Assembly (NCBI RefSeq): GCF_964204645.1
Contig: NC_134028.1
Coordinates: 10,273,001 to 10,337,000 of the forward strand
Direction: 5' to 3'
DNA: 64,000 nt
DNA from: Tubulanus polymorphus
Lineage: Eukaryota > Nemertea > Palaeonemertea > Tubulaniformes > Tubulanidae
The notes beneath the pieces are model-generated. The model saw nothing but the letters and a program-made list of their open reading frames with translations, had not been told where the DNA came from and did no database searches. This document shows, piece by piece, positions 1 to 10,644 of this stretch (positions are counted from its first letter, which is position 1; the number at the start of each line of letters is the position of its first letter). The translations under genes were made by a program, and so were the position numbers.

Positions 1-160
1 AATTGGAATGAATTACCAAAATATTATAATAATATACAACAACAAAACAATAATGGTTGGGTTAATTTCATTTTAGAAAATAGTGAAGTTTTTACTAAAG
101 CTGGAATACAAAGAATAAATCAATCTATTAGAACTTATTTAATTTGTATTTTAGGTGCGC
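1..160 (+). pseudogene. Polinton structural protein, middle fragment (A)
   Basis: Reading from base 1, the translation matches the middle of the protein at 18155-19322 and 50529-51675, including NGWVNFILENSE and INQSIRTYLICILGAQ. The reading frame is broken at base 161 by the inserted element 165-3213 and resumes at 3218. The N-terminal half lies outside the window. See the entry at 50529-51675 for the family description. Confidence 0.85.
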
Positions 161-164
161 AAGT

Positions 165-541
165 GAAAGGCTGAATCCAAGAACATGTCTATCTCACTTT
201 TGAGCCCAAACGTCTACTTTTACTTAGTAGCCACTTGAGAACAATAAGCAATTAACGATATCAGCTACTTTTCCAGTAGTATACATTTCAAAACAGTCAC
301 TCTGGAATAGTATTCCTTTCAATTCGGTTGGTTTTCTATAGTGGCTGTTTCGAAGAGTCTACTATTGAAAAGTGACCATTTTGAAACATCTGGTTTCGAT
401 AGTGCACACTAGCAGTAGAGGTGACTGTAAAACCACCCGCCTGTTAACAGTGACTTTGTGATAGTAACTCCTACCATAGCAGCTACTCTCAAAACACATC
501 GTTTCTAAAAGTCAACTATTGAAAAGTGACCATTTTGAGAT
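165..541 (+). repeat. Left terminal inverted repeat (377 bp)
   Basis: Near-perfect inverted copy of 2837-3213. It contains the motif CTATTGAAAAGTGACCATTTTGA twice in slightly different contexts, which could be subterminal binding sites for a transposase. A few single-base differences between the two arms suggest moderate age. Confidence 0.85.
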
Positions 542-1248
542 CGCTTGCCAGATTCCCTGTTATAAATACACTGTAGCAACATATGCTTCAGATTTGCAGT
601 GATACGTGACAATATAAACATACTGAGAAACTCTACTCACGCTATAGTTTGGGGTATAGTTCTATTAAAGAGTGACTCAGTTGAGATCTGAAGATATTGT
701 AGATACTATCTTTCAGGATGTGAAATGTAATGAGCGATTCCCAACTCTCAATTGGATTTAAATTTGTTTACAAATTGTCAATAGTTATGTAGTTTTAAGA
801 TAAATCAAAATTTCCTTCTTTTCATGGCGATGTAATTGAATAAAGAATTCAATTTGAACAAATGCAGCTATTTTCAAGCATAGGTCTGCATTTCTTTTTG
901 ATTTAAATTCTTAGATTAAAAGCGCAAAAATTCAGGTTAACCTCTCATTATTGAAATGGTGGTTTATCTTCAACGGGGGCCTGGATGTCTTTGCATCTTA
1001 AATTAAGATGTTCATTTTGGAGTGTTTGAATTTCCCTGAATTCTAATTTTGCGAAATCATTGATTTTTTTCAAACAAAATATGCTATACCCATGTGGATT
1101 TTTAACATTCTAAAGAAATCATCTAAATTGTGCCCATATTTGATCGAATTTAATAGAAGAAACTGTATGGTATTCAAGATTTCATTTGGATTACGGTAAC
1201 GGCCTTTGGTGATCGTCCCTGGGGTCATGAATGAAGAAATCCCGTAAT

Positions 1249-1430
1249 AAAATTTTAAATATGATAAAATTTGTTAAGGTGAAACCGCAACGTTTTGACT
1301 GTAGACTAACAGCCATCATCAGGGGGAATGTAGACATTCTAGTGATAAGGGCTTTTAGTAAGATGGCTGTCAGACAACAGCTGAAACGTTGTGGTTTAAC
1401 TATAATAAATTTCATGATACAAAATTCTAT
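1249..1430. repeat. Palindromic MITE-like repeat
   Basis: An imperfect inverted repeat of roughly 70-bp arms: AACCGCAACGTTTTGAC...AACAGCCATC on the left and GATGGCTGTCAGACAACAG...AAACGTTGTGGTTT on the right. Because of the symmetry, both strands give similar short open frames with KPQRF...LTAI, which are not genes. It is probably a small MITE nested in the larger element. Confidence 0.65.
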
Positions 1431-2836
1431 TGTGAAATTTCTTCATTTGTCTACAGTTAACACGCTTTAGAGTATTTTATTCAACTTCTTCGGGTCCTGT
1501 AGCCGTTTAGATCGAGAATTATTTACTAATCGGCAAAGAAGGGATATAAAACCGTGTTGGTCGCTATGAGAGGGATTCTCTGTATATCTGCACCTTAAAC
1601 CGGTACCTTTGTTAGTTCTAGCCCACATTCGCTTCCAAATTCAAGTATTGGTAACGTTGGTTTACGATAATTTGAGAAAAAGAGTTTAGTTGGAGAAAAC
1701 TGATAATTCAGTTAATGAGTTAACTGATAATCTTATAATTCAGCGATCATTGGTTCATCGATTCAGCGAAGTTCAAACACCGTACATTTTGGCATGTTAT
1801 TGTATTGGCACCTTGAAATAAAGTTTCATAGAGATATTGCGGTGCTAAGTTTATCAATATTAAGAGGTAATTACTTTTGGTTTGTGGTCTTTTGGTGGCA
1901 AATGCAGTTTGTTCATTCGTTCATCAATCACTGTCTAGTTAGCCAGTGTAATTGACCTGCTGACCGATAGCTGCTGCTGAGTTTTTGATAACCTATATAA
2001 ACAATTTACTCAACAAAGTGGGAAAGTATGTGAAACTAGATTTACAGCATATTGCATTTCTTTCACATCTTAAGCCAAAAGAAGTTTTCTCTATCAAATG
2101 AAATTGCTGACTTCAAAATTACGTGAACATCTCAACACTGCACTTTTATACGCTAATCGTTTGATCTTTTATAATAAGTTGGTAATTTCATTTCAACCAA
2201 ACTGTATAACTACGAAATAAGATTTTGATTATGGTATCATTTCTAGCAAGCGATAAAATGATTCAATATTCATTAACGAACAAGCAGAGAACAGCGTGAC
2301 AAAGTGAACATCACATGGATTATTCAAAAATCGTTTGTATCGAAATAAACAATTAATTCAAGGTTAATTCTAAGTATTTTAGATACATTTTTTTTCGTAA
2401 TTCAATTTTTGAACATATGATTTTATTTGTATATTCCTCTCTCATATACCCTTAAAAACAAATTAAGCCTAAAAGACAAATTTATTTTTTTGTCTTATCT
2501 TTCTTTTCTACAAAATCAAAGATTTATGAACGCACCAGAATGTTTTATAATCGCAAATGTAAAGAATTCTAGGACTGGCACTATATTTTAGTATTAATGG
2601 ATTTAATCCATGATGATGTTATATGAATGAATAGTTTTCCATTTTGTTGAGCGTAATATAATTTAGGGGATTCTTAGCATCTCAAAAACTTTGATTTTCT
2701 GTTCACAGAACTGTATTCAAAGCATACAGAGTTCTGTACACAAAGCATATAGGGTTTAACAGTACCTTTAAACCTGTCACGTATCACTGCAAACCTTTAA
2801 CAGATGCTGCTATTTTGAACAGGAAATAACCATGCC

Positions 2837-3213
2837 ATCTCAAAATGGTCACTTTTCAATAGTTGACTTTTAGAAACGATGTGTTTTGAGAGTAGCTGCT
2901 ATGGTAGGAGTTACTATCACTAAGTCACTGTTAACAGGCGAGTGGTTTTACAGTCACCTCTACTGCTAGTGTGCACTGTCGAAACCAGATGTTTCAAAAT
3001 GGTCACTTTTCAATAGTAGACTCTTAGAAACAGCCACTATAGAAAACCAACTAAATTGAAAAGAATACTATTTCAGAGTGACTGTTTTGAAATGTATACT
3101 ACTGGAAAAGTAGCTGATATCGTTAATTGCTTATTGTTCTCAAGTGGCTACTAAGTAAAAGTAGACGTTTGGGCTCAAAAGTGAGATAGACATGTTCTTG
3201 GATTCAGCCTTTC
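2837..3213 (-). repeat. Right terminal inverted repeat (377 bp)
   Basis: Inverted partner of 165-541. The terminal bases GATTCAGCCTTTC are directly followed by the AAGT target copy and the resumed Polinton coding sequence. Confidence 0.85.
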
Positions 3214-3217
3214 AAGT

Positions 3218-3776
3218 TGAAACAAGATCCCCAATAATTGGAAATGATAACACTTCATTCGATGCGCAGAAACAATTCAAAGTATTATTTGAAGATTCAA
3301 TTCATAATGATAAAAATAGATCGATTCCAGAAAACATTGTAAGATATCAAAATTATTTAGATAAATCACATATTAGATTAAATTATTGTATAGTCCCTAA
3401 TCTATTAATTATTTCTAATGGTTTAGTATTAAAGATGGGAAACATAATTGGTTATAATAATCTAATTAAAACTGCACCAATAAATAATTCATTTGGATTA
3501 AATGATATAAATAAAAAGATTATCACTGCTCCAAAATTAATGGAAGGTGAAAAAAATAAAAAACATATTCAATCAACAGAAACTAAAACTAAGAATATTA
3601 AATTAAATAATGATTCTAAAATAAAAGATTACAATACTACAGAAAATATTAAAACTGATAATATTCAACATGATATAATTAAAACTGATAATGATAATAA
3701 ATTCCATGAAAATACTAAATTAGCTTTAACTTGTATAGGAATTGTTATAGGAGGAATATTATATTTAAAATTTTAA
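3218..3776 (+). pseudogene. Polinton structural protein, C-terminal part (A)
   Basis: Continues the gene cut at 160: VETRSPIIGNDNTSFDAQKQ onward is collinear with residues of the homologue at 50529-51675. It ends with a Lys/Asn-rich linker and a C-terminal hydrophobic segment (TCIGIVIGGILYL) that looks like a tail anchor. The frame is open to the TAA at 3774-3776. An ATG at 3192 lies inside the inserted element and is not the original start. The next gene begins 16 bases later after a T-run. Confidence 0.85.
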
Positions 3777-3797
3777 TTTTTTTATTATATAAATGGA
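3775..3797 (+). promoter_or_regulatory. T-run plus TATAAATGG gene-start motif
   Basis: Directly after the preceding stop, a TTTTTTT run is followed by ATTATATAAATGG, in which the TAAATG overlaps the next start codon. The same layout precedes most genes of all four Polintons here (for example 18138, 50512, 25995, 26065, 32145). It may be a late-promoter-like element. Function is inferred only from recurrence. Confidence 0.5.
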
Positions 3798-4546
3798 TGT
3801 AGAAGGTGGAGAAGATATTGGAATCCAATTGAAAAACTTTTACCGAATGGATTAATTGATGCAACAGATCAAGAATTAGAAGATTTAGATATATTTTCTG
3901 ATAAAGCAATTAGAGAAATTGAAAGTATAAGACATGCATCTGATAAAATTGCGCATGATAAAAGTATAAGAGATTTTAAAATTAGAACTTTAGAAAAAGA
4001 ATTAACTGATAAAAATAAAGAAATAGAACAATTCAAGTCTGATTTAGATCATATGATTATAATATTAATAGATTAAAAGTTATTTTTAAAGATTTATTGA
4101 TAAAACCAAATTCTGAAATATCGTTAAAAGATAGAATAAAGTTATTATTTAAATTAGAAGGAATAACAATTCTTTCAATTCTAACAGCTGTTACTATGTT
4201 ATTTACAACAATTGGTTTAGCAATATCAAATTCTTTGAAATCTTCTCCTATTCCCAATAAACCGGATAAACCCCCGAATGATAATAATTCTATACAAGAT
4301 AAAGTTAAAGATGGGTTAAAGAAATTAGCAAAATATTTATGGGAACTATCTAAAAAATCTGCTGCAGCTTTACCAGGAATTATTGCATCAATTGTTGGTT
4401 TTATATTGAAATCTGCAGGTAATATTCTTAACTTTGCTGCTGAACATATTATTTTATTTTTAATTACAGTTGTAAGTGCTATTATTTTTGGGTTAGTGAA
4501 TATGATATCAAAAAGATATCAAGAAAAAATAATAAAAAATAAATAA
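3793..4546 (+). pseudogene. Coiled-coil membrane protein (A), internally deleted
   Basis: Starts as MDVEGGEDIG at 3793, like the homologue at 18138 (MDLDGGENIG), then jumps by deletion into the coiled-coil part and later shifts frame. The longest open part (4097-4546, 149 codons) holds two hydrophobic segments, around ILSILTAVTMLFTTIGLAI and IILFLITVVSAIIFGLV. In D the full-length homologue has an acidic N-terminus, a coiled coil and the two C-terminal membrane segments. The role is unknown; its position between the structural protein and the capsid gene suggests a virion or membrane-associated protein. Confidence 0.75.
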
Positions 4547-4567
4547 TTAATTTTTTTGTTAAATAAA

Positions 4568-5827
4568 TTAGTGGGAGTTATATAAGTCCTTCTAAGATTT
4601 CTAGAATATCTAATGCTATTAAAGCAGAAAGATCACATCATATAATTACACATAATCCTTCAAATATTAATCCCGATGAAACTTTATATGTAAGAATTCC
4701 TAGATTAACACAAAATACTTTTTATGTTCCAAATAGTATTTATTTATCAGCTGATATAAAGATATAAAAGTAATTGGTCATGATAATAATTATGTTGTTG
4801 ATAATGTTGGGAGATATTTGATTAAAAAATTAACTATAAAGAAAGATTGGTCCAGAAACAGTTTTCTCATTCGATGATTATAATTTATTTATGCATCATA
4901 AAGATTTATGGTTAACTAAAGGAAATAGAAATAATATGATATTTCAGGGTATTCAATCGGAAAACCATAATAAATTAAGATCTGAAGCCAATAATGGAGT
5001 AGTAACTAGTGCCGCAGATAATTTGATAAAAAAGATTTATGGAAGCAAATATAAAATTCCATTAGACTTTGAATTGATAAATAATAATGCACCTTTATAT
5101 AAATATGTAATTCAAGAACATATTATATTTGAGATAACATTTGCTCCTGTAAATGAAATTGTATTATCTTGCGTTGTTAAAGATATGGGTTATAAATTAT
5201 CAAATATATGTTTAGAATATGACACAGTAACTAATGAAAATATTGCTAGCACAATTCAAACTCAATACAATCAAGGATTTTCATTATTATATGATTATAT
5301 TGATAAATTTAAAACTGTAACTATTAATGCAAATGATGAAATAATTAATGAGAATATTAACTTCCCAAGAAGATCTATTAAAGGTATATTAATATTTTTT
5401 ACCATTGCAACATATTCTAATGGTGCAATAAAGGTAGATAATTATTATAATCCTGAAATAACAAAAGTAGAAATAACTATCGAAGGAATAGCAAATAAAA
5501 TATTTTGTCAAGGAATGAGAATGATAGATCAATGGCCAGAAATTAGAAAACATTTTATGAATGAAAAAAGTAAAATCATTTGAAAATTGTAATATTAATC
5601 AAATTGATTATTATACCGGCAATAAATATGCATTATGGTTAGATTTTAGAACAACAGAGGATAATTCATTACATGGTTCTGGGAAAAAACTACAGAACAC
5701 TAAGGATGGAATACAATTATTCATGAAAAAGAAAAAAAGAAGCTTAAATTTTAAAATGCATATTTATATTATATCTGACGCACAATTAAATATTGTAAAT
5801 TCACAATTAGATAGTATTCAATATTAG
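4568..5827 (+). pseudogene. Probable major capsid protein (A)
   Basis: Collinear with the better-preserved copy at 47542-48781. The start codon is lost: the sequence before SGSYISPSK reads AATTAGTGG where the other copies have ATGAGTGG. Frameshifts occur near 4765, near 4843 and at about 5570. The conserved block LTIKIGPETVFS-DDYNLF followed by KDLWLTK-NRNNMI resembles the strand region of Polinton double-jelly-roll capsid proteins; this is recalled family similarity, not a search. It lies directly upstream of the integrase with a 30-base gap. Confidence 0.75.
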
Positions 5828-5857
5828 AAATATAAAGTTAAAATTAACGATGTATAA

Positions 5858-6985
5858 ATGGGTGGTAAAAAAACTCCTAATACTAAAGAACAATATTTAA
5901 GAAATTTATATTACAACCCTGAGAGTTCGGTTGCTTATTCTTCTACCAAAAATATATGGCGTCAAGTAAAACAAGATAAATTAGATAAGATAATCCCACA
6001 AAATTTAGTTAAATATAAAGATATAAATGAATTTATGTTAGAACAACCAACATACACAACACATAAAAAAATTGTTAGAAAATATAAAACTCGTAAAACT
6101 ATGGTAAGTTATGTAGATCAACAGTGGCAAGGAGATTTAATTGATATGAAAAATGTTAAGAAAGATAATAATGATTATTGGTGGTTATTGAATATAATTG
6201 ATATTTTTAGTCGTTATGTATGGAGTTTCCCACTTTATAGAAAAGATGCTGTACAAACATCAAATGTTTTAAGAAAATTTCTTTCGGATGATAAACTAAA
6301 ACCAGAAAAAATACAATTTGATGACGGAAAAGAGTTTGATAATTCACTTGTTCATGAACTCTTAGATAATCATAATATTAAATATTTTTCAACAAAATCG
6401 GATAAGAAAGCAGCAGTTGTTGAACGATTTAATAGAACATTAAGAACAAGAATGTGGAAATATTTTACAGCAAATAATACTTTTAAATGGATTGATGTTT
6501 TAGCAAAATTGATAGAAGGATATAATAATTCTTATCATTCTTCTATTGGAATGAAACCTATTGATGCTAGAAAACCTGAAAATGCTGAAATTGTTTGGAA
6601 TAATTTATATGGAGCATTTCTTGTAGGTGATTTTGGTGAACCTAAATTTAAAGTTGGTCAAAATGTTAGAATTTCTAAGTATAAAAAGATATTTGACAAG
6701 GGATACGATATAAATTTTACTACAGAAATATATAAAATAAAAAAGGTAATAACAACAAAACCATATGTCTATAAATTAGAAGATTTAGATGGTGAAGAAG
6801 TTGATGGCTACTTTTACGAAGAAGAATTAAGTTTAACTACAGAAAATCTAGAACAAGAATATAAAATTGAAAAAGTATTAAAAACAAAAACTATAAATAG
6901 AAAAAAATATTCTTTAGTAAAATGGGTTGGATGACCAGATAAATTCAATGAATGGATATTGTCAAGTAAAATTAAAAATATATAA
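5858..6985 (+). pseudogene. Polinton integrase with chromodomain (A)
   Basis: Retrovirus-like DDE integrase, collinear with the intact copy at 13074-14201. The first catalytic Asp lies in WQGDLIDM, the second in IQFDDGKEF and the Glu in VVERFNRT, giving a D-x34-E spacing. A chromodomain follows at the C-terminus (IEKVLKTKT...SLVKWVG). A TGG-to-TGA change at 6932-6934 truncates the chromodomain; the sequence continues in frame to the TAA at 6985. The ATPase gene starts at the next base. Integration of the element is the known role of this family. Confidence 0.92.
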
Positions 6986-7594
6986 ATGAATAAGGAATTA
7001 TTTATATTTGAACCTCATAATATGTTAATTTCTGGCGTAACAAATTGTGGAAAAACTTATTTTATATTAAATTTATTAGAAACTGTTTATGAAAACTATT
7101 TTGATAATATAGTATTATTTTGTCCAACATATGAATTTAATCAAACTTATGATAGAAATATTACTAGAAATAATAAATTTATTATATTAGATCCTAAAAC
7201 AGTAAAAGAAAATTTAGATAATTGTATAAAAATAGCAATTGATATTTATAAAGGATCAAATACATTATTTATCATAGATGATTGCGCAAATTTACATGAT
7301 TCAAACGTTAGAGAAAGTGAGTTATGCTATTTAGCTTTTTCTGGCAGATATTTTGGGATAACAACTTGGGTTTTAAATCAAAAATATAATTCAATTGTTA
7401 ATGACTTTAGAGAAAACATTAGATTTCTAGTTTTATTCTACAATAAAGATAGAAAATCGATGAAAAATGCGCTTGAAGAAAATGATATTATTCCGCATGA
7501 TTTACATAATGAATATATGGATAAGTTGAAAAATATTAAAAGATCAAAATTACTATTTAGATTACAACACCCATTTAAATATGAATTTATTTAA
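6986..7594 (+). CDS. FtsK/HerA-type DNA-packaging ATPase (A)
   Basis: A 202-residue P-loop ATPase and one of the few uninterrupted genes here. Walker A is GVTNCGKT (residues 17-24) and Walker B is TLFIIDDCAN (about 93-102). Length and motif layout fit the Polinton packaging ATPase family related to poxvirus A32, which pumps the genome into a preformed capsid. The start is fixed by the TATATAAATG motif immediately after the integrase stop. Copies at 12465-13073 and 45374-45972 are damaged, so this is the best version in the window. Confidence 0.93.
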   Translation: MNKELFIFEPHNMLISGVTNCGKTYFILNLLETVYENYFDNIVLFCPTYEFNQTYDRNITRNNKFIILDPKTVKENLDNCIKIAIDIYKGSNTLFIIDDCANLHDSNVRESELCYLAFSGRYFGITTWVLNQKYNSIVNDFRENIRFLVLFYNKDRKSMKNALEENDIIPHDLHNEYMDKLKNIKRSKLLFRLQHPFKYEFI

Positions 7595-7890
7595 ATTCAA
7601 CTAGCTTGTTAATCTATTACATATTTAGTTACATTCTAGTTGAATTCTAGTTATTAGTAGTTGGAACAAAAATCAACTAGATTTGACAATATTTTAACTA
7701 GCTTGTTAATCTAGTATATTTTTAGTTACATTCTAGTTGAATTCTAGTTATTACTAGTTGGAACAAAAATCAACTAGATTTAACAAGAAATAAATAAAAA
7801 CAGCAATATTTCAACTAGCTTGTTAATCTAGTTGAATTCTAGTTGCATTCTAGTTGAATTCTAGTTGCAACAACACAACTAATTTATTTG
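7595..7890 (+). repeat. CAACTAG repeat array upstream of a small membrane-protein gene (A)
   Basis: About three imperfect units beginning AACTAGCTTGTTAATCTA at roughly 7599, 7695 and 7813, separated by copies of TTCTAGTTGAATTCTAGTT. CAACTAG and its complement CTAGTTG alternate, so each unit can also fold on itself. The same array, shorter, occupies 12262-12462, and a looser ACTAG-rich tract precedes the homologous gene in D (43150-43320). The region has no coding capacity. It could carry a promoter, an enhancer or a replication signal; none of these is shown. Confidence 0.7.
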
Positions 7891-7898
7891 TTATATAC

Positions 7899-8504
7899 AT
7901 GGGAGGTGAAAAGAAAATAAAATCTAAAAATGGTGATGTTCCAATTGAAAAAACTTTAGATGATTGAGGAATAACAGAAACAAAATTAACTCCAGATGAT
8001 GGTGCTTTAAATAATGTTACAACAAATAATAATTATGAATATTATCTTTATTGTAAACATCAATTAGAAATATTAATAGCATCTGGAAAATGGAAAAATT
8101 TTGTCGGTAAAAATTTAACTTATAATGAATTAGATACAATGAAATCAGAAGAAATTATTGGATTATTTAAGATTTATGGAGCCGCGAGAACAGCTAGAAT
8201 TAATGACGCGATATCAGAAAATGTAGTAAAAGGTTATAGTAAATTATGTAATTATATACTACCAATTGAAGATGAAAATAGATTATATTCCGATTTAAAA
8301 AATGATTATTTAGTTATGACTGAATTAAATAAATGGATTGGATATTTATCATTTCAATTAGGTGGATTTATGACATTATTATCAACTGGAGTTATAATAT
8401 TTTCAAATATTGAAAGTAAAAATATTTCTATAATAAATGAACAAGGTGGAAGAAGTGAAGGAATTAACTGTGAAGAAAAAACCGAGATCACAGAAACAAA
8501 TTGA
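7899..8504 (+). pseudogene. Small membrane protein, family 1 (A)
   Basis: Reads MGGEKKIKSKNGDVPIEKTL and matches the intact copy at 11667-12257. A single TGA at 7965-7967 interrupts it; otherwise the frame is open to 8504. Conserved features are YEYYLYCKHQLEILIASGK near the middle, a stretch rich in Arg/Ala/Asn and a hydrophobic segment near the C-terminus (LSFQLGGFMTLLSTGVIIF). No known domain is recognised. The end overlaps the next gene in another frame. Confidence 0.75.
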
Positions 8505-8834
8505 ATGGTCTCGGCAATTAGGAATTAAATCACAAGAATATGAAAAAGCTGTAAAAGAAAAAATAAGTAATAAAAATGTTAATAAAAATAGTGAAAATAT
8601 TGTTATTTCTACTCCTTCTAATGATAGAATATTTGATAAATGTCTATATTTTACGGTTGGATTTGTAATTGTATTCATTTTGATTGGTTGTAATTGGTAT
8701 AAGAAATCAAATAAGTTCATTATATTAATAATTCTGAAACAACTGCTATCAAAAATGAAAATACTTCTGAAATTCCAAAATTGATAATAAAAAAAATGGA
8801 TTAATATTTTAGAAAAAAAACAAAAAAATAAATG
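8437..8834 (+). pseudogene. Small basic membrane protein, family 2 (A)
   Basis: Starts MNKVEEV and contains the hallmark KKPRSQKQIEWSRQLG, then a Lys-rich stretch and a single membrane segment (LYFTVGFVIVFILIGC). A frameshift near 8715 garbles the C-terminal tail seen in the intact BC copy (11339-11719). The basic N-terminus resembles a nucleic-acid- or capsid-contacting tail, but the family has no function I can name. It overlaps the preceding gene by about 68 bases in a different frame, an arrangement kept in BC. Confidence 0.75.
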
Positions 8835-9510
8835 AATATCTCACTACTTTTGTCTATCTATGCGAAGCAATTAAATTGTCCAGATAAGCCATTTCGGATT
8901 CTAGATATTCATTATATTTATTAATTTATCTTGTTTTTTTAATTTGAAGATTTTACTTGAATATTGTATTACAGTCGTTTCTTATTATTAGTTTTTTCTT
9001 AAATTGAAAGATGACAGCACTGGGTGTGATGCTAAAATGAATATTTGAATTTGAATTTGAATTTGTTAATCAATTGACATGGTAATTGATTACTAATTTG
9101 ATTTAAAATTATATCATAATTAAGTTAAAAATTCATAATTCATTTATCAGTTTTCATTCCTATATTCTTTTATTCGGAATAATTTATAATTTCAAATTTC
9201 ACATATTTCTTTAGTAAACACCAACAACATTTACTTAGGTGTTTTAGCTAAGTATATAAGGCAATTCATTCCAACGCTGGAGTAGCTCTGGCCAGCAGAG
9301 GCATTTTGAAAATGCACCTTCGTCCACTCTCCGGGTTTCTCCTTCGGTTTCGAATTTCGAGATTGGTAGAAATTACATTAGGCGCCTTTAATATAATGTG
9401 ATTTCTGCCAATCATTGAAGGAGATCCCGGTTGACGTGGGTCGCGGGGGTGTAAGTAGAAATGACGGGGGAAAAGCGTCCCGTGGCGACTTTCAATAATG
9501 GGATGCTTAT
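8835..9510. repeat. Left arm of noncoding palindrome between Polintons A and BC
   Basis: Noncoding. It is an inverted, diverged copy of 10645-11330: shared landmarks include GATTCTAGATATTCAT, AAACACCAACAACATTTACT, GTATATAAGGCAATTCATT and AAGGCGCCT/AGGCGCCTTT. It changes from AT-rich to a GC-richer block at about 9270-9500, unlike the Polinton genes, so it may be a foreign element shared by both Polinton copies. A 14-base direct repeat TAGATATTCATTAT at 8902 and 9793 brackets most of it and may mark an insertion. No gene is seen at 9511-9819. Confidence 0.65.
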
Positions 9511-9819
9511 CCCCTGAAAACTCTGTAGGTCGAGGATAGGGCAATTTTGCTAAAACTTACCTTAAAAACACCGAAATATTCCTTTTAATCACGAGAGAGA
9601 ATGTATCCTGTGTGTGTTGTATGTACTGCGTGCTTATTATATAACTGCTAGCTATCCAACATAACAACAACGTTGAATTGCAACACCTGTTTGATCGATC
9701 AATATTCAAATGAAGCACTCTCTTATAATAACATGTAACAGATGTTTGACTGGTATGATTGTAGTTGTTCGTAAAACGACTAAGGTCATTTTTAGATATT
9801 CATTATTTTTATTTTTTAT

Positions 9820-10145
9820 TTAATCAACAATTTCTAAATCATGATGACCGTCTTCATTTTTCTCATGATAGATTATTTTAAATCCTTCTAAATCTTTTAA
9901 TTCCTCTGTACTCAATGAAACCCATTTATCAGGTAAAAACACTTTAAATTCTCGCGATGTACTAACATTACAGTAGCTTAAATTCGCTGATACTTTCTCT
10001 CCATATTTAGTTTTTATCTTTTCTAATTTCAATATTTTATGTTCAATTTCTTTTGTAACATCAATTAACTTTTTTATTTCAAATTGTTTTTTGCTGGTTT
10101 TATTCTGTTATTTATTGTTGCTAAGAATGCTTTTCTATCTCCCAT
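9820..10145 (-). pseudogene. Small conserved Polinton protein, possible OB-fold (A)
   Basis: The open part (9820-10032) reads KLEKIKTKYGEKVSANLSY, then FKVFLPDKW and EDGHHDLEIVD, and is collinear with the C-terminal two thirds of the protein at 54109-54462. An ATG in the standard AAATAAATGGG context at 10145 opens a frame that shifts near 10080. The pattern of a KYG block, a FLP block and a closing β-strand resembles small OB-fold single-strand DNA-binding proteins, but that is inference. It sits next to a Polinton terminus, as does its homologue in E. Confidence 0.6.
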
Positions 10146-10159
10146 TTATTAGGAAAAAA

Positions 10160-10303
10160 AATTACTTGTGGTAATGAGTGTTGTCTCGACCTCTCGACCT
10201 CTGATCTTTTCCAATTACTCATGACTAAAACAAAGACCGAAGACCTATGCACTTTGCGAGACTAAACCTATGCATGACTAAAACGAAGACCGAAGACCTG
10301 TGG
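10160..10303. repeat. Polinton A terminal sequence
   Basis: Contains TGTCTCGACCTCTCGACCTCTG and ends CCAATTACT at 10229, matching the inner terminus of BC (32221-32230) and, more distantly, of D (60214). Beyond it, GACTAAAACGAAGACCGAAGACC-type units occur in both orientations up to 10303. A similar tract, reversed, lies at 32231-32310. In D the true end is an outer hairpin beyond the inner AGTAATT motif, so this outer tract may be the equivalent here. Confidence 0.55.
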
Positions 10304-10306
10304 GGG

Positions 10307-10505
10307 TGTTATAATATAAACTCATGTTTCTGTATTATTGTACATGTATTGTTTTGTGCAACACTGTATATGTAAAGATGGTACTATGAGAAGTGCTGCC
10401 ACCTAACGCTATATTGGTAAAATAAAAACTCTCTTTGTTCTCTCTCTCAATGGACACAGTCGTTATTGTGTTGGTGTCTTTGTTCCTCTCGTACATTTGA
10501 GTTCA
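10307..10505 (+). mobile_element. Ty1/copia LTR remnant
   Basis: About 199 bp bounded by TGTTATAATA and TTGAGTTCA and closely matching 41403-41598 in the opposite orientation, which is the 5' LTR of the copia element below. It is followed by the leader and the start GTGACCTAAAGATGGCAAC of the same element's gag, and the similarity stops there (about 10548). It is therefore a 5'-end fragment rather than a solo LTR. The stretch 10549-10644 shows nothing recognisable. Confidence 0.75.
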
Positions 10506-10644
10506 GTAATCCGTCATCATCCGGAGACTGTGACCTAAAGATGGCAACATTATCTACTATCAGCAGTTATTTTCTTGTGTTTTAGCAGTGGCAAAAAGAA
10601 GTCTAAAATTCTTAAAATATCAGATGTTTCAACGAAGGTGGCTT

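Larger units (their letters stand above)
165..3213. mobile_element. 3.05-kb non-autonomous DNA element with long TIRs
   Basis: The element interrupts a Polinton gene whose uninterrupted form is visible at 51060-51100. Comparison gives a 4-bp duplication AAGT (161-164 and 3214-3217); a 2-bp AG duplication with a TIR one base longer is also possible. The ends read GAAAGGCTGAATCC inward on both sides. No reading frame longer than about 80 codons lies inside, so it is non-autonomous. The superfamily cannot be assigned: long TIRs with a 4-bp or 2-bp duplication fit several. The interior (542-2836) is AT-rich and noncoding apart from a small palindrome. Confidence 0.8.
1..10229 (+). mobile_element. 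Polinton A (partial, degraded)
   Basis: Partial Polinton (Maverick) whose genes lie on the plus strand in the order membrane-anchored structural protein, coiled-coil membrane protein, major capsid protein, integrase, packaging ATPase, two small membrane proteins. These are followed by a noncoding arm and a minus-strand gene that abuts a terminus ending in CCAATTACT at 10229. The polymerase side lies left of the window. Several genes carry stops or frameshifts, and a 3-kb element splits the first. The right boundary is inferred from similarity to the ends of BC and D. No target duplication can be checked because the left end is absent. Confidence 0.8.

Noticed and set aside
1191-1470. Two overlapping frames on opposite strands sharing KPQRF and LTAI words
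   Set aside because: They result from a DNA palindrome at 1249-1430, not from genes.
7595-7890. CRISPR-like array
   Set aside because: Units are irregular, there are no unique spacers of constant length, and the context is a eukaryotic transposon.
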